Origin: Myoxocephalus aenaeus
Lineage: Eukaryota; Chordata; Actinopteri; Perciformes; Cottidae
Direction of reading: 5' to 3'
Assembly (NCBI GenBank): GCA_038501785.1
Contig: JBAMJR010000140.1
Coordinates: forward strand, 2,100,001-2,164,000
Length of the DNA: 64,000 nucleotides
Shown here piece after piece: positions 49,350 to 61,643 of the stretch (position 1 is its first letter; every line of letters starts with the position of its first letter). The translations under genes and the position numbers were made by a program. The notes under the pieces were generated by a model. It was not told the origin of the DNA. It saw only the letters and a list, made by a program, of their open reading frames with translations, and ran no database searches.

Positions 49350-49517
49350 GGACTGGGAACGATGGGAGCGGGGAGGGGGCAGCGCTGTGGTTTCTCTGAG
49401 GAAGAGGTGGCTCAGGCTGTGACCTAGATACAGCGTGGCACGCTGCATTCCTAATGGGCCATTTTTGATCACTGCCACTCGCTTGTACCCTCAGCTAGGC
49501 TGCGGCCGCGTGCCTCA

Positions 49518-49518
<1 letters not shown>

Positions 49519-49576
<58 letters not shown>

Positions 49577-49577
49577 A
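49519..49577. repeat. interrupted (AC)n microsatellite
   Basis: A CA tract with CAAA interruptions. Confidence 0.96.
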
Positions 49578-50950
49578 AAAAACTCAGCATTCAGCATCAA
49601 CACAGCATCCAAAGTCTGTTCAGCTCTTTTTAATAATGGCATCCACAGTAGTGGATGTGCAAGCGCCACAGCCTGCATTTTGGAACAAAATACCACTGAT
49701 GTGCAGAAACTCAGGTGGTGTATTATATAGAGCTGCTTTTACTTCATAAAAGTTAAGTGTGCTGTCGGTGAGGGTAACTATTTTTATGATGATTGTCACG
49801 ATGCAACATTACCTCGTGAATTCATTCCTCATTTGTCTCTTCTGTTTTGATAACCCTTGACTTCTCGCAGTTATTTTCCAAACTCATTTACATGCTGATG
49901 AGTCTGGAGACGGATGTGTTTTGGCGACGCTCCGGGGCCCCCGGTTCCCAGAGCGCTCACCTTAAAAAAGGGACAGGCGAGGGGGAGAAGAGAGGCAGCT
50001 TCTCTGTCTCGTAAACGTCAAAGACTTTGAGATACAGGCGCGGACGGACGCGCACCGGCACCGAGCGGAGCCGCTGATCCGTGATATACATCCTTCCCGG
50101 CGTTCAGAGGGAGACGAGAGAGGTCTTTCTGTCAATGCCACGATGAATCTCCGGGGCCGCTGGGATGGAGGAGGGATGCGGGTGGATGCATGGAAAGAGA
50201 GAGAGGGAGGGAGTGACAGTAATTGTGAGTAAAGTGAGGATGAGAGAGAATAGGAACCCCGATGGATTCTCGGTGATAGTGATACATCACTAGCAGGTTA
50301 AATAGATAACCCTGGACACTTCTCTGCAGGCCTGCTGCTGGATCAAACTGCTGCTTCTAAAGCAGTAAAAACACGAACAGAACATGTCAAATTAAACATG
50401 CTGCGTGCAGCGTTTTTCGAGTCATGACATCATTTATAAAACCTCAGCACAATTACTGTAAACAAATGAGACAGAAAGATCAATAAGATCATTTGCAGCC
50501 TCAACCCACCTTCCGTATTACGTCTCGCGTTGCAGACGCCGAGCGGCATATCTGCTGTGCCAATTCACGGCACAAAGGAAACGGGGGAGGGGTGCTGGGA
50601 TGTTAGGGACGGGGTCGCTCACCGAATTAAACGGATGTGCTGAATCGAGAGGGAAGCGCGTCCTCGAGCAGAGGGGTTTATGGGAAATGTGGTAGGAGGC
50701 CGTGACTGATATTCAAGTGTGAATATTACCAAGTCACGTCACCAGACACGAACAGCAATATTTGGCAGTTCAGCAAAACTCCAGATTGCAATCAATGTCT
50801 GAAAACAATATAATGTTTAATCCTCACATTCTACATGTATGTATGGCAATTATGTTTGATTATGGTACGGTTAGGGTTGGAAAACCACCGTTTTAATGTT
50901 TTTATTAAGCCCGTTATGAACGTTAATAAACAACCAGACTGTTCCACCAT

Positions 50951-50952
<2 letters not shown>

Positions 50953-50987
<35 letters not shown>
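50953..50987. repeat. (AC)n microsatellite
   Basis: A pure AC tract of 35 bases. Confidence 0.98.
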
Positions 50988-50988
<1 letters not shown>

Positions 50989-51108
50989 CCAGCGTCTTCC
51001 TAACAAGGGGGAAGTGAGGTATGGGCAGGAACGAAATCCCGATCCAACCATGAAAATAATCTCCATTCCTCTGACACGCTCACCAAAGACAGGAGAGGAG
51101 AATCAGGG

Positions 51109-51110
<2 letters not shown>

Positions 51111-51159
<49 letters not shown>
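51111..51159. repeat. (GA)n microsatellite
   Basis: A pure GA tract of 49 bases. Confidence 0.98.
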
Positions 51160-51163
<4 letters not shown>

Positions 51164-51405
51164 AAAAAGAAATAGACAATTTCACTTTACATGCATACAA
51201 CGCATGTCGAGACGCTGACAGAACACTAGGAATACGGTTCCCGTCTTTAATTGGTTGCCTTTGATGGAAATCACAAGTGTAATTTAACATCGATTGATAT
51301 TGCCTTTGTAATTCAAAAGCAATTTTCCATGTTTTATCTTCCTTGCCTTGGCTGTGATTGTTTCTCTCCCACTACCCATCGTCTCACTCACATGTTAAGG
51401 TGTGT

Positions 51406-51406
<1 letters not shown>

Positions 51407-51442
<36 letters not shown>
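51407..51442. repeat. (CA)18 microsatellite
   Basis: A pure CA tract preceded by TGTGTG, which itself makes a small inverted repeat. Confidence 0.98.
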
Positions 51443-51443
<1 letters not shown>

Positions 51444-52273
51444 CAGCAGGTGGGAAGTCAGCGGATGGGAAAGGTCATTTCGGCCACAGGCCTGCATTTC
51501 ATTACATGCTAAGCCTTGTGGACGGCTGAGCGGACTAGCAATGAGTCGTACTGTAGCCGTCAGCCCGCCTCATTTGCATAGCACATAAATAGGTTCTCAC
51601 CACTGTAATATCAAGCATGCTTTGCATCTCTCATTCCTCCTCAAACCAAAACATACATTGAATACGGTGTATTGGGTGGGCATTAGCGATTCATTTGTAC
51701 TATTTAGAAAAACAAAATGGGATTGTGCCGCTCTCAGATCTTTGTGCGTATTGTGTTCTCATTATTTTTCAAATCCGCCTCTCCTCTGAGAGTCGACTCG
51801 TCTTTCTGTTCCTGATTGATCAAAGCCATCCGGGGCCATATAGCGGAGGGGGAAAAAAAACAACAACATCAAAGTGGAATCAAAGTGTCTCAAAGTGTGA
51901 AAAACAAATATCAGACGGAGAGGGAAACAAGTTGAGAAACATCCGGCGGTTTCTGTCTGGAACATCGCGTGCGATAAAAGGAGCGCCGGTTACACAAAGT
52001 GTGACGCGGTGGAAGGGAGATAGACGAGTCTCTCTCGGGTTTCCACCGGTGGGTCTGGGTGGCGTTCCACCGGGATCATTAGCAGTCACGGGCCTGGTAC
52101 GGTACGGAGGGGTGCGCTGCTGCTGCACTTAATTTGAGCTCTTTAATAACACACTTTATGAATTCAGTCATGTTTGCAGCCCTCTGCCTGAGACGCAGCG
52201 TGAGAGACATCGGTGTATCTCATTTCAGGCCGACAAGATTTCAGATTCAATTAACTCCATCGTGCAGCACCAC

Positions 52274-52276
<3 letters not shown>

Positions 52277-52318
<42 letters not shown>

Positions 52319-52342
52319 CACACACACACACACACACACACA
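52277..52342. repeat. compound (CT)n(CA)n microsatellite
   Basis: A CT tract to about 52315, a short GCT break, then a CA tract. Confidence 0.98.
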
Positions 52343-52509
52343 GCCTCCCCACTTCTCCGCATGCTTCAAGGTCTATCTCGGAGCACTGCGTGATCATTCT
52401 AAACCTAATTACTTCAGGGCTGTCTGATGGGGGCCCAGTGCTGCCCAATCACATTTGCATCGAGTGGCCAAAAGCAAAGGAAATGGGGCCGGACAGACAG
52501 ACCCCCCCT

Positions 52510-52510
<1 letters not shown>

Positions 52511-52552
<42 letters not shown>

Positions 52553-52624
52553 TATAACCCCCCCCCCCCCCGACGTCGCAGAGCATCCCCTCCTCCTCCT
52601 CCTCCTCCTCCTCCTCCTCCTCCC
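52511..52624. repeat. compound CA, poly-C and (TCC)n tract
   Basis: A CA tract at 52511-52552, a run of about 14 C at 52558-52571, then a TCC tract at about 52587-52624. Poly-Gly and poly-Glu frames read from it are artefacts. Confidence 0.95.
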
Positions 52625-53476
52625 CCATCCCATCGCTCAGCCTCTCCCCTGCTTCTAAATGCTTCACCCCCGCCAGAAATTGACAGTGACATCCAATTTT
52701 TCTTTTTCGACACAAAGCTGGGCTCGCCTTAACCTGGCGCACAGAGGAGTTTTGTTGTTTTACTGTTTTCCTCTCCCGTCAGTGCGCTCTGTGACAGCGG
52801 CGCTAATCTTCTCAGCGGGGGGACTTAGCTGTTTGTTGTTTGGACCCCGCTGAGCCTCTTTGGTACATGATTGGCAGGAGAGTAATGGGATGGCACGCCC
52901 AACGGACGCTTATTTATTTATATATATTTTTTTTGCGAGGTAGTTTGGAGTTCACCCCCTCGAAAATGATCAATTTAAAATCCTGGCGTCTTGCAGCAGC
53001 TATGAAGACGTGGCGGGGGAGTTGAAAGAGCTGACCCCGCGGTGGCGTTTGAAGGTGATATCGAGGTATGACTTTGCACTTGGCGAAGCTGCCAAAAGCA
53101 GCCAAAGTTACCCTCCTGAGTTCTCTCTAAAACATTCGACACACGAAATGTGTGGCTCAAAGGGAGGTCAGAGAGGTCACGTGGCCCTAGAGCTAGAAGT
53201 CACTTCGTTGTTTCATGTCATTACAGTATCTTTTGCTGCGTCTCTCATGTCCCTTCCTCCATTCCTGCCATTCTCACGCGCAAGTTACAGCCTGATGCTG
53301 CGCCTGCACTCCCCCAGCACACACACACACACTTTGATGAGTGGGGCAGAGCAAAAGAAGAACAATTATCATTTTCTCTCAGATTACATTCAGCAGATGT
53401 CAGGGCCCGCATGTGGAGGCAGCTAATTGCCGTCTTCAAATCAACTGTGGCATAATACTACGAGCATATGCGAGCC

Positions 53477-53478
<2 letters not shown>

Positions 53479-53506
<28 letters not shown>
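53479..53506. repeat. (GT)14 microsatellite
   Basis: First of four tracts of alternating GT/CA orientation within 0.8 kb. Confidence 0.98.
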
Positions 53507-53507
<1 letters not shown>

Positions 53508-53751
53508 GATCCATGAGGCACGCCCTCGGTCACAATGTGTGTATAAAAAAAGCCGGGCTAATGCATGTGCCATGTCGGCGTACTGATGATCAAGCCGGCT
53601 CACCCGCCATCAGCTGTTCACACCCACGCGAGCAGAAAGAATCGCGTGGTACGAAGACACGGAGCGGCGGCGGCTAACTACCTACTCTCATGCTATGCAT
53701 AAGGCAATCATGCTTTCTAAGCCCATTCGAATAATGGAAACATGCATGCAG

Positions 53752-53784
<33 letters not shown>

Positions 53785-53799
53785 CGCACACACACACAC
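53752..53799. repeat. (CA)n microsatellite with CG steps
   Basis: A CA tract with two GCA interruptions; second of the alternating set. Confidence 0.97.
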
Positions 53800-54070
53800 T
53801 CCTGGACGGATCGCATCCCTCCACTCCAGCTTTCGCTGCCTTCCTTTTCCACTCCTCTCACCCCTCTCTCCCTCTCCCGTGTTGCCCTGAGTGGGGCTGC
53901 ATCTGGAGGGAGGAGCAGACAGACGAGATCCCCGAGGTGATGCGGGGTGGGTGGGTGAGGAGAGAGGGGGGGGGAGGCCGTCAGGCTGAGCGGCAGTGTC
54001 GGCTGATGGCTCGGCGTGAGGCGCGCCACTTATCAGAGTGGTGTGGAGGGTGGGAGTTGGGGGTAAGGGT

Positions 54071-54073
<3 letters not shown>

Positions 54074-54133
<60 letters not shown>
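54074..54133. repeat. (TG)30 microsatellite
   Basis: A pure TG tract of 60 bases; third of the alternating set. Confidence 0.98.
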
Positions 54134-54135
<2 letters not shown>

Positions 54136-54231
54136 GGTGATGCCAGAGACCATTAACACATCTTTTCATCTGTACACACGCAAACATGCATTGCACACGC
54201 ATGCATATACAAATTGAAATGAACCTCAAAC

Positions 54232-54246
54232 GCGCGCACGCACACG

Positions 54247-54278
<32 letters not shown>

Positions 54279-54289
54279 TACACACACAC
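54232..54289. repeat. (CG/CA)n microsatellite
   Basis: CGCG and CACG steps leading into a CA tract; fourth of the alternating set. The alternating purine-pyrimidine sequence is Z-DNA-prone. Confidence 0.96.
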
Positions 54290-57200
54290 TATACAAAATC
54301 GCCTGAGATCCTCCATCCTCCCTACAGGCAGGCAGTAGCCCGATGCCGTGACTGCCGCTGTGAAAAGAGCTCCCTTCTCCTCTCATTCCTCCTTTTCATC
54401 CTCCTCTCCCACTCTCCCTTGGTGCCCCAGTTCACTCCAGTGCACACGCTCCCTCTCTGCTCTCTCTCTTCCACCCTCACCCGATCCACCCCCGCCCCCC
54501 TGGCCCCTCGTTCCCCGTCCTGCCCCTGTCTTCCATATTTTGCAGACTTCCCTCACTTGTCTCCTTCATGCTACTGTACTTTCCCACACCGTGTGGTGCG
54601 TTTCCCCTTGCTCTTGTCACAGTCTAATTACCAGCATTTAGATACATTCAAATATGTATTTCCACTTTATTCCAACGGACTCAATGGTGGGTATTTTGTG
54701 TGTGTGCGCGCACACACACACTACGCTGTCACACGCGCACGCACACAGACACATAAACACATCAAGAGGCGGCGATGGGGCTTTGATGGAGGAGGTCAGT
54801 CAGTCACCGAGCAGATAAACAACACCTCATTAGGCGTGTTGGGAGGGAGTCTTCGGGCCGGGCCAGGACGTCGTTGTCTGCTAGCCTGCTAACGCGGGCC
54901 AGGGCAAAGCTACCCGACGTATAAACAAACCTGATAGGATCAGAAAGTAACGATCACATGGTATCTACGAGAGAGGACATGAATGATCACGTATAACGGT
55001 TTGGGGGAGGACACTACTGGGTGCAGACATGGACGCAGTGATACATGCATGCATGCAACAGACATCCTTGAAATAACAAGGATGTCAAGCTGCCCAAGGC
55101 TTTTTTTATCCTATGCATGCATGCACATTGCTATCCCTTCATGAGATTGTAAGCTATTCATTACTGGGCGGTACCCTATACCCCTATACCAGGCAGTATG
55201 CAGTAGTACAGTAGGAATCGGGGCTCTGCACTGCAGTTTCCTTGCTTTGGGCTTTAGGCAGTCAATTTTCCATCCATCACGCACTCGCGCACTTTCCGGC
55301 ATTCTTGCACTCACAGTATTTATCTCACAGTCCCCCCCGTCCTCCCTCTCTCTCCTTATATTAGGCCATCCTCCTTTCCCCGATGTTAATGCACTCCCAA
55401 TCAGGCTGTCCATTAAGCAGACGTACACGAGGCGTTCATCAGGCCGTCCAAAGGCCTGATGAATGATGAGCGCAAATTGCAGTGCGCTGCAAGCTCCTTG
55501 AAATCTCCTCAGTGGGAGAACGTGAGAGTGAGAACATGCACGGTGTGAGAGATGCCGGGGGGAAAAAAAGAGCCTGCCCGTCCGTTTTATTCAAATGTCT
55601 GCAACGTGGACGAGCGTTACAAAGGACTAACCCAATCAGGAGGCCAGTTTTTGATGTTTTGATGCAATGATGAGACACTCGCATGTAAAACCCGCCGACT
55701 GTAAAGTCTCTCCGTGACTCTAAAAGAGTTACTGTCAGCCAGAGCCTTTTTTTTTAATGCGCAGTACAAAACTTCTCCATTCTGAAATCCCTGTCGAAAC
55801 TTTTGCGAGAAACACTAAAAGTGCGAAACGCAACAGATCTTTCACTTTTATTTCCCTCTCCTCCCTGTTGACCGCGAGGCATTTCACATCACTCCATTTT
55901 TGGTTCTTTACCAGAAAAAGAGTTTGTTATTGTATCCAGCGGGACGCATTCATTCTCACCTCAGCTCCTTGCCATCTCTAACTTTATAAACCTGAACGGG
56001 GAGAGAAGAGGACAGCCTAGATGTGTGGGTGTGAGAGCTGTCACAGTTTTTAGGGTAGAAATGTGTTTGAGGTATCAACAAGGAGTCGGAGGAGAGACAA
56101 AGCTTGAGAGCCGCGGCGGTTCAAAGGCTGCCTTTTTTTGGATTTCAGGAGGCCTGGCGTTAAACGCAAGGAGCAGGGTGAGAGGGGGTCACAGCGAGGC
56201 CCGCCGCATGCCAACTCTTAAGTGGCCGTGGCACTCAAAGATAATGAAGCACGGTAACGAGGACGAGGACGAGGAGGGCACGCCGAGGGGGCCCACACGC
56301 ACAGCTAAGATCACCCGGCATCACCTATCGGGCCGAGCACACACTCGAAAAGAGTTCGCCAACGGCGCTGATTGCATGTCACAGAGTGTCAAACCTTCAA
56401 ATTTCCACTTTCCTTAACCAACCCAGCACACCTCTCTCTGTGTCTCCACATACGTGTGCTCATGCCGGGTGTGTAACGAAACGTGAGCCTGTATGTTGCC
56501 ATGACGCATTTTACACCACGGGATGCTGGGGGGGGGGGAAACCTCACAAGAGTGAAAAATAATAGAGGGGAAGATAAGTTCCCGGCATTCCTCAGTCGTG
56601 ACCTCGAAACACACTTGTCGTCTTTATTGTTCATTACCGAGCCGCGATATGCTAACTAATCCCATTAAACTAATCCACATGAAAACAACTCACGGCACGA
56701 TAGCGGCACGCAGCGCCTCCACCGCTAATGTATGCCATATCCAAATGGGCACGGAATTGAAATAATTAATGGGACTCGCCCACTGATTTCCTTCGTGGAA
56801 GAGACACTGGGTGGATCCCCGCGGGATGTTTATTTTCATCCGCAGTCTCTTTGCACATGTCTCCTACCATTGTCTGTGGATGGTCCAGAGTCACGATACA
56901 CAGGGTAAAGAACTTGTTTTTGTTTTCATAGTCCTCAAAGGCGGTGGAATTATTCTCCAAGGTGGAGGACAAACGTGCCGGCAGAGCTTCCAAATTTGCC
57001 TTCAACTTCCTGGTGTATGATAAGGTGATAATAAAACTAACAGCTGGCAATCATTGACATTAAATCATATTTTTTTGTAAATGATGAATATGTGAAGGAT
57101 GCTGAGAGCAGCATCATGCCCCCTCTTATGGTCTCCAGAGGTAGTCTGCCTCTCAAATCTTGCAAACGCATGATGAGACAGCGAGTGAGGACACCAGCCA

Positions 57201-57635
57201 GGGGCAACAATCCCAACCTGCAGTCGATTTTATCATCTTCAAAGGTCTTTTATCCCCTGAACCGAACCGCCGCTCCCGCAGTAGCGCCCGTGCGGGCCCT
57301 GAACATTGTCCGCTGGTTAACAAAATGCGCGGCGTGTTTAGATAGCAGGAGCGCTCGCGCGCGGGATTATGAATAAAACATGTTGCCCTTATTAAAAATA
57401 ATCTGCCTCAAAAGTGCCAGAGGGCCCTCGAGGTCGATAGCTCCCCGTCATCCCCTTCCCTCCACCTCGCAGGGTTCAAGGAGAGGGGTCCCTGATTAGC
57501 ACTCCCAACATCCAGAGAATGCATTCAAATTTCTGAGTGATCCAGTGGCAGAATTAAATAAAGCAGATAGCGTTTTGGCGCTCGGGGCGACACACGGGGA
57601 GGGTGTCGGATTTTGAGCCCCCGACTCGTTCTTAC

Positions 57636-57867
57636 CTGAACATCTCGCCCAGGCCCTTGAGCACGCCTTTCTTGGCTTTGCTCTTGTCCTTCTCCCTCTC
57701 TTTGTCCCTTTCGGGTTTCTTCTTCTCCTTGCCCCCGACCCTGTCCCGATCTCTCTGGCTGCCGTCTTTGGAGGGGTTGCCGTTCAGCCCGGGTCCCGCG
57801 GTGAGGTCGCCGCTGGTGGACATCGACTCGCGGCCCGATCTGGAACTTTCCTCGGTGTCCTCGTCCA
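57636..57867 (-). CDS. pard3: pard3 internal exon B: DEDTEESSRSGRES and Lys/Glu-rich segment
   Basis: The minus strand reads 2 bases, 76 codons and 2 bases. It begins DEDTEESSRSGRESMSTS, passes through a Gly/Asn/Pro-rich stretch, then a highly charged run (KEKKKPERDKEREKDKSKAK), and ends KGVLKGLGEMF. Human PARD3 has EEDTEESSRSGRES and KAKKGMLKGLGDMF at the same places, while PARD3B differs, so this exon assigns the gene. The acceptor is ctcactccag|TGGACG and the donor TTCAG|gtaaga, both close to consensus. The first two bases complete Leu with exon A; the last two (AG) complete Arg with exon C, giving MFRFGKHRK. No catalytic domain is present; this is linker between the aPKC-binding segment and the coiled-coil region. 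The Gly/Asn-rich part is the least like mammals. Confidence 0.96.
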
Positions 57868-59340
57868 CTGGAGTGAGGAGATAAGGCGGAGGAGAGGGTG
57901 TTTAATATAGATATTGAGAGGGAGAGGGAGCAGCACGCTCACACAGATGCAGGGATAGAAAGAGGAATAAAATAAAGTCGGTAAAACCAGACACTTAAAC
58001 TATAACTTCCACTTGACTCCTTGAATCACAGAAGCTGCATTTGAACTCGGCACAAAACCACGCCACGTTTCTTTTTTTACATTTTGTTATCAGTTCCAAA
58101 GCATCACTTCTTTTCATCAGGCGAACCATTAAAAGAAAAGCTGTGTCCCACAAGGTATCGCGGCTTTCAACAAAACACACGCGCCTCATTACAGCAGAAT
58201 ATATTTACATTGTTCAGCCTTTGAGAGCTCAGTTGAACATTTTTACACTCAGCCGAAAGCCTCTAGTTATTTCACATGTGTACATTTCACACAGCTCACA
58301 GGAGAACTGTCTTTTTCTGCATTTCATGAAAGGATGAGGGAAACTGCGACGACCGTCGTGTGAATCTGGTTCTTGATTTACGTCTCAACTAATTTGAATC
58401 CAGACATCAAATTGAAACCAAACTCCTTAGGTGACGCAGGGTTGATTAAACCCAAAGTTTCCATCACATCTAATCAGAACTGATGTGCAAAATGTAATTA
58501 ATCTGTCAGTAATTATACATTTAAATAATCTTGAAAATGGCTCCCAGGGATCTTAATTGCAAATGCGGTGCACATCGCAGTCGGCGTAGCTCCTGTCTAT
58601 GCTGTGTCTCCGGCTCGGGGCGTGAGGTAGATGTCCTTCAGATTACAACTTATTACAGTCTTGTGTGTCGTCGTCTAAATTGTGCCTTTGATGGAAGAGG
58701 GAAGAAAAGTTCGCGAGGAAAGAAGAGGGCGGGGACGATGATGGATTTAAGCTACACGGGATGAGACAGGAGGGTGGAGCGGCTGGATTCACACTCCATT
58801 TTGTTTCCTCTCGTGATTTGTGGCGTTATCAGCTATACGAGGCACTGTAAAGCTGTACCTGCTCAATTATGCAATTCATTGTCGCACGCATGCCCTCCCT
58901 TCCTTTTCTCCACCTCCACAAATTTGGGAGCAGGTTCGGCATATCACTTTTATCACCCAATCTGCTGCCTGATTATCATTCACTTAAGAGCAGCAGCAGC
59001 TGAGAGCTGTATATGGCTATTTAAATGAGTGAGATTAGCAGGGGTGCTAATGCTGCTACTGCTTAATGATACCAAGCTAAACATGCTAAACATTGTAATC
59101 CAGACCGGCTCACGTGTGCTCGTGCGTGTGGACGCACGGGCACGTGTGTGTGCGCGCAGTTGTTTGTGGCAAGTACAGACTGCCACTGTGACTTCCCCTT
59201 CTGGACTGATGTTTTGAAACTTGAAGCTTGGCTTTTTGGCTTCTGTCATTTTGGTTTTTGGCCGGCTCAGAAGTGACACCAGAGGACACTAAGTCCAACC
59301 GAATGCAGACTAAGACATTTTTAAGCGTCCAAAATGTTAC

Positions 59341-59683
59341 TACCGTAAAAGTCGGGTTAAAAGCCGCTACTACAGTTCGGTCGGTGTCCCTGCAAGTTCC
59401 CCGCTGTAGCCAGCTAGCGCTGCTGCTGCTAGTTCCCCGCTAACTTCCGCTAGCTCTCCGCTAGCTCTCTGCTAGCTCTCGCTAGTTCCCTGCTAACTTC
59501 CGCTAGCTCTCGCTAGTTCCCCGACAACCACCAAAGGTAGCCGGACCAGCCCCGGCTCGACTCGGGCAGAGGGGACGCGGGAAGTAGCAGCAGCAGCGGG
59601 GAGCTAGCAGCAGCGCTAGCTGGCTACAGCGGGGACAGCAACCACCAAAGGTAGTAGCGGCTTGTAACCCGGCTTTTACGGTA
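59341..59683. mobile_element. MITE-like TIR element, copy 3
   Basis: The left end is TACCGTAAAAGTCGGGTTA and the right end is CTTGTAACCCGGCTTTTACG followed by GTA, an imperfect inverted repeat. The interior has repeated CGCTAGCTCT and CGCTAGTTCC units at about 59408-59520. The family core (ACAACCACCAAAGGTAGC, GGACCAGCCCCGGCTC) lies in the same orientation as in copy 2. There is no ORF of note. It is intronic, between pard3 exons A and B. Confidence 0.78.
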
Positions 59684-59844
59684 TTAACTTTCCTGAAGTG
59701 AAAACCCACTGTGAAGGGGTTTGAGTGTAAAGTCTTAAAACACAAACAACTCCAAGCCGGACAACGCCATGTAGAGAGACCTGTCAATCCCGAGTCTATT
59801 TGACTCTAAATGGACCATCATTTATTAAATGAGAAGTATAGGGT

Positions 59845-59985
59845 AATTTCCTTACAGACTTCTATATAATCTGATTTATTTTTTTATTAACCAGAGGAGT
59901 TGCCCCCTACTGGCCATTAGATAGAATGCACGTTTAAGGCACTTCTGCATCGGCTTCACTTTTCTGAAATGGAGGATGCTCTCTG
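59845..59985 (+). repeat. degenerate teleost repeat (CCAGAGGAGTTGCCCCCTAC type)
   Basis: The pieces are ACAGACTTCTATATAATCTG, AACCAGAGGAGTTGCCCCCT, ATTAGATAGAATGCACGTTT and AAGGCACTTCTGCATCGGCT followed by TCACTTTTCTG. I recognise this as part of a common fish interspersed repeat. It lies about 160 bases after MITE-like copy 3. Confidence 0.6.
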
Positions 59986-61358
59986 GTGGCAGGCTCTTTA
60001 CATGTAGATATGCAAATGGTTCATATTGAGTGACAGGGTTGGACTTTAAAAGACTTTAAAACAGGACAAAGATGACGCCATACACAGCAATTTAATTGAA
60101 TGGACAATACAAAGACTTGGCTGACAGCAGAACCATTGATGAAAGCATCAGGAGACTGAAAGACAATTTGCAGAGACAGACAACCACAGGAAACATTTGC
60201 TCACTTTAGTGATACTCTACCATTAAAGCCTGCTTCAAACATCAAGGACATTTAAGATGGCCTGTCAGCAAAGGTTATGGCAGACAAATAAAATCGGCAG
60301 TCTTAAAAGAAGGGATTTCTGCCCAGCAGAGCATATCTTTCTTTTTCTTTTTCATTTCCTTAAACGATGCAACACAAAGTAGCACAAGGGAAAGTGCATT
60401 TCTTTTCCCAGCGGGATATCTTGTGCGGACACATTTTCTTTAGGTGATGCCACGTTCTTATTTTATGTAAATAAAAGTCTGGGAGCAGAGGAAGGCAGCG
60501 GCTTATCTGTCAACTTTGACTATTAACCTCAGTGACGAACACGGACTGGCTGCTTTTATCTAAATTGAAAAACAGAGTTATTTGAATATCATGGGGAAGA
60601 ATGCAATATACCACGGCAGGGGAAATCGCTTGCTTTCCCCATTTTTCTTTGCCGAGATAAGACTGTATTTAGTGGCTTGCCGACAGAGCTTATGAGAACA
60701 AAGCGTTTCAGGCAAATAATTCCCTCTTTTTCAAATGTCCCCCCCAGCTCTTTTAATGGAATCCTTTAATGGTGAATGGAAATTTATATCTGGTGATTAC
60801 TCTTGCTGTGTTGCAGTGTTATTACCTGTCGACAAACGTAAGACGGCTGTCTCTCGATCCCCATGTCTTTTTGTCATCAGACACCAAGCGGGGATGGATA
60901 TGTTCACACAAACGGAAAGTGGCATGTCTCTCCTTACTAATGCTGTCTTTATAGTTTAGAAGAAAGAATAGTAATACTGGTTTCAATCCCAGTCAGGTGA
61001 GCAGGAGAATTAATGTGAGGAATCGTGCCAAAGTTGTACAGCGTCATGTGCCAAAACTAGTTGGCACAGACCGAAGCAAAGACATGCATTCCATGTATAG
61101 CTTTGTGAATGCGATTACGTGACATTGAGATATTACGTGTGGAATGGATACGATAGCAGCCAGACTTATGTGGGTAAACAGCAGAATTTCCCCCTCGCGT
61201 GCACTCTTGTTTTAACAACATGGCAATGCACTTTACGAGAACGTACGCTCCGGGGAAAACACGCTGCTGCCTCAGTTTCTGACAATTCCACTCAACATGA
61301 ACTATGTGAATATTAATGAGTGTGTAACCTAGACGCTTATTGCAGCTGTGCATTAGGA

Positions 61359-61361
<3 letters not shown>

Positions 61362-61427
<66 letters not shown>
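61362..61427. repeat. (AC)33 microsatellite
   Basis: A pure AC tract of 66 bases. In pard3 orientation it lies about 215 bases downstream of the exon A donor. Confidence 0.99.
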
Positions 61428-61429
<2 letters not shown>

Positions 61430-61643
61430 ACATCTCTCCAGCTAAAGGGGATCCCTAACCTAGTTTACTTAGGGGTGAATCCTGCCGTTCTGAAAAAGGC
61501 TCCGGGGAGGCATTATTGAGTTGGCCTACATTACACTGGCTGAATTTCTTTGTACTGATCTTCTAATATCCTCTATTGTACATGTTATAATGACACACAT
61601 TATTCTGGATAAAAAGAGAGCATTCTGCATGAGCAACACTCAC

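Larger units (their letters stand above)
40853..57635 (-). other. pard3: pard3 intron between exons B and C (16,783 nt)
   Basis: It is bounded by gtaaga after exon B and ttttactcag before exon C. The part from about 48.1 to 54.3 kb is dense in dinucleotide and trinucleotide tracts. A degenerate teleost repeat lies near 42.6-42.8 kb. 43.1-46.0 kb, 46.1-47.3 kb and 54.9-57.6 kb have no gene or repeat that I recognise. ORFs in this interval are either microsatellite translations or unconserved. Confidence 0.9.
57868..61643 (-). other. pard3: pard3 intron between exons A and B (3,776 nt)
   Basis: It is bounded by gtgagt next to exon A and ctcactccag next to exon B. From high to low coordinates it holds a long CA tract, about 1.4 kb of plain sequence, a degenerate fish repeat, a MITE-like element, then about 1.4 kb with no feature I recognise (57868-59340). 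No coding block was seen. Confidence 0.9.

Noticed and set aside
52409..52742. Poly-Gly and poly-Glu frames
   Set aside because: They come from the (TCC)n tract and poly-C run; no protein signal remains outside them.
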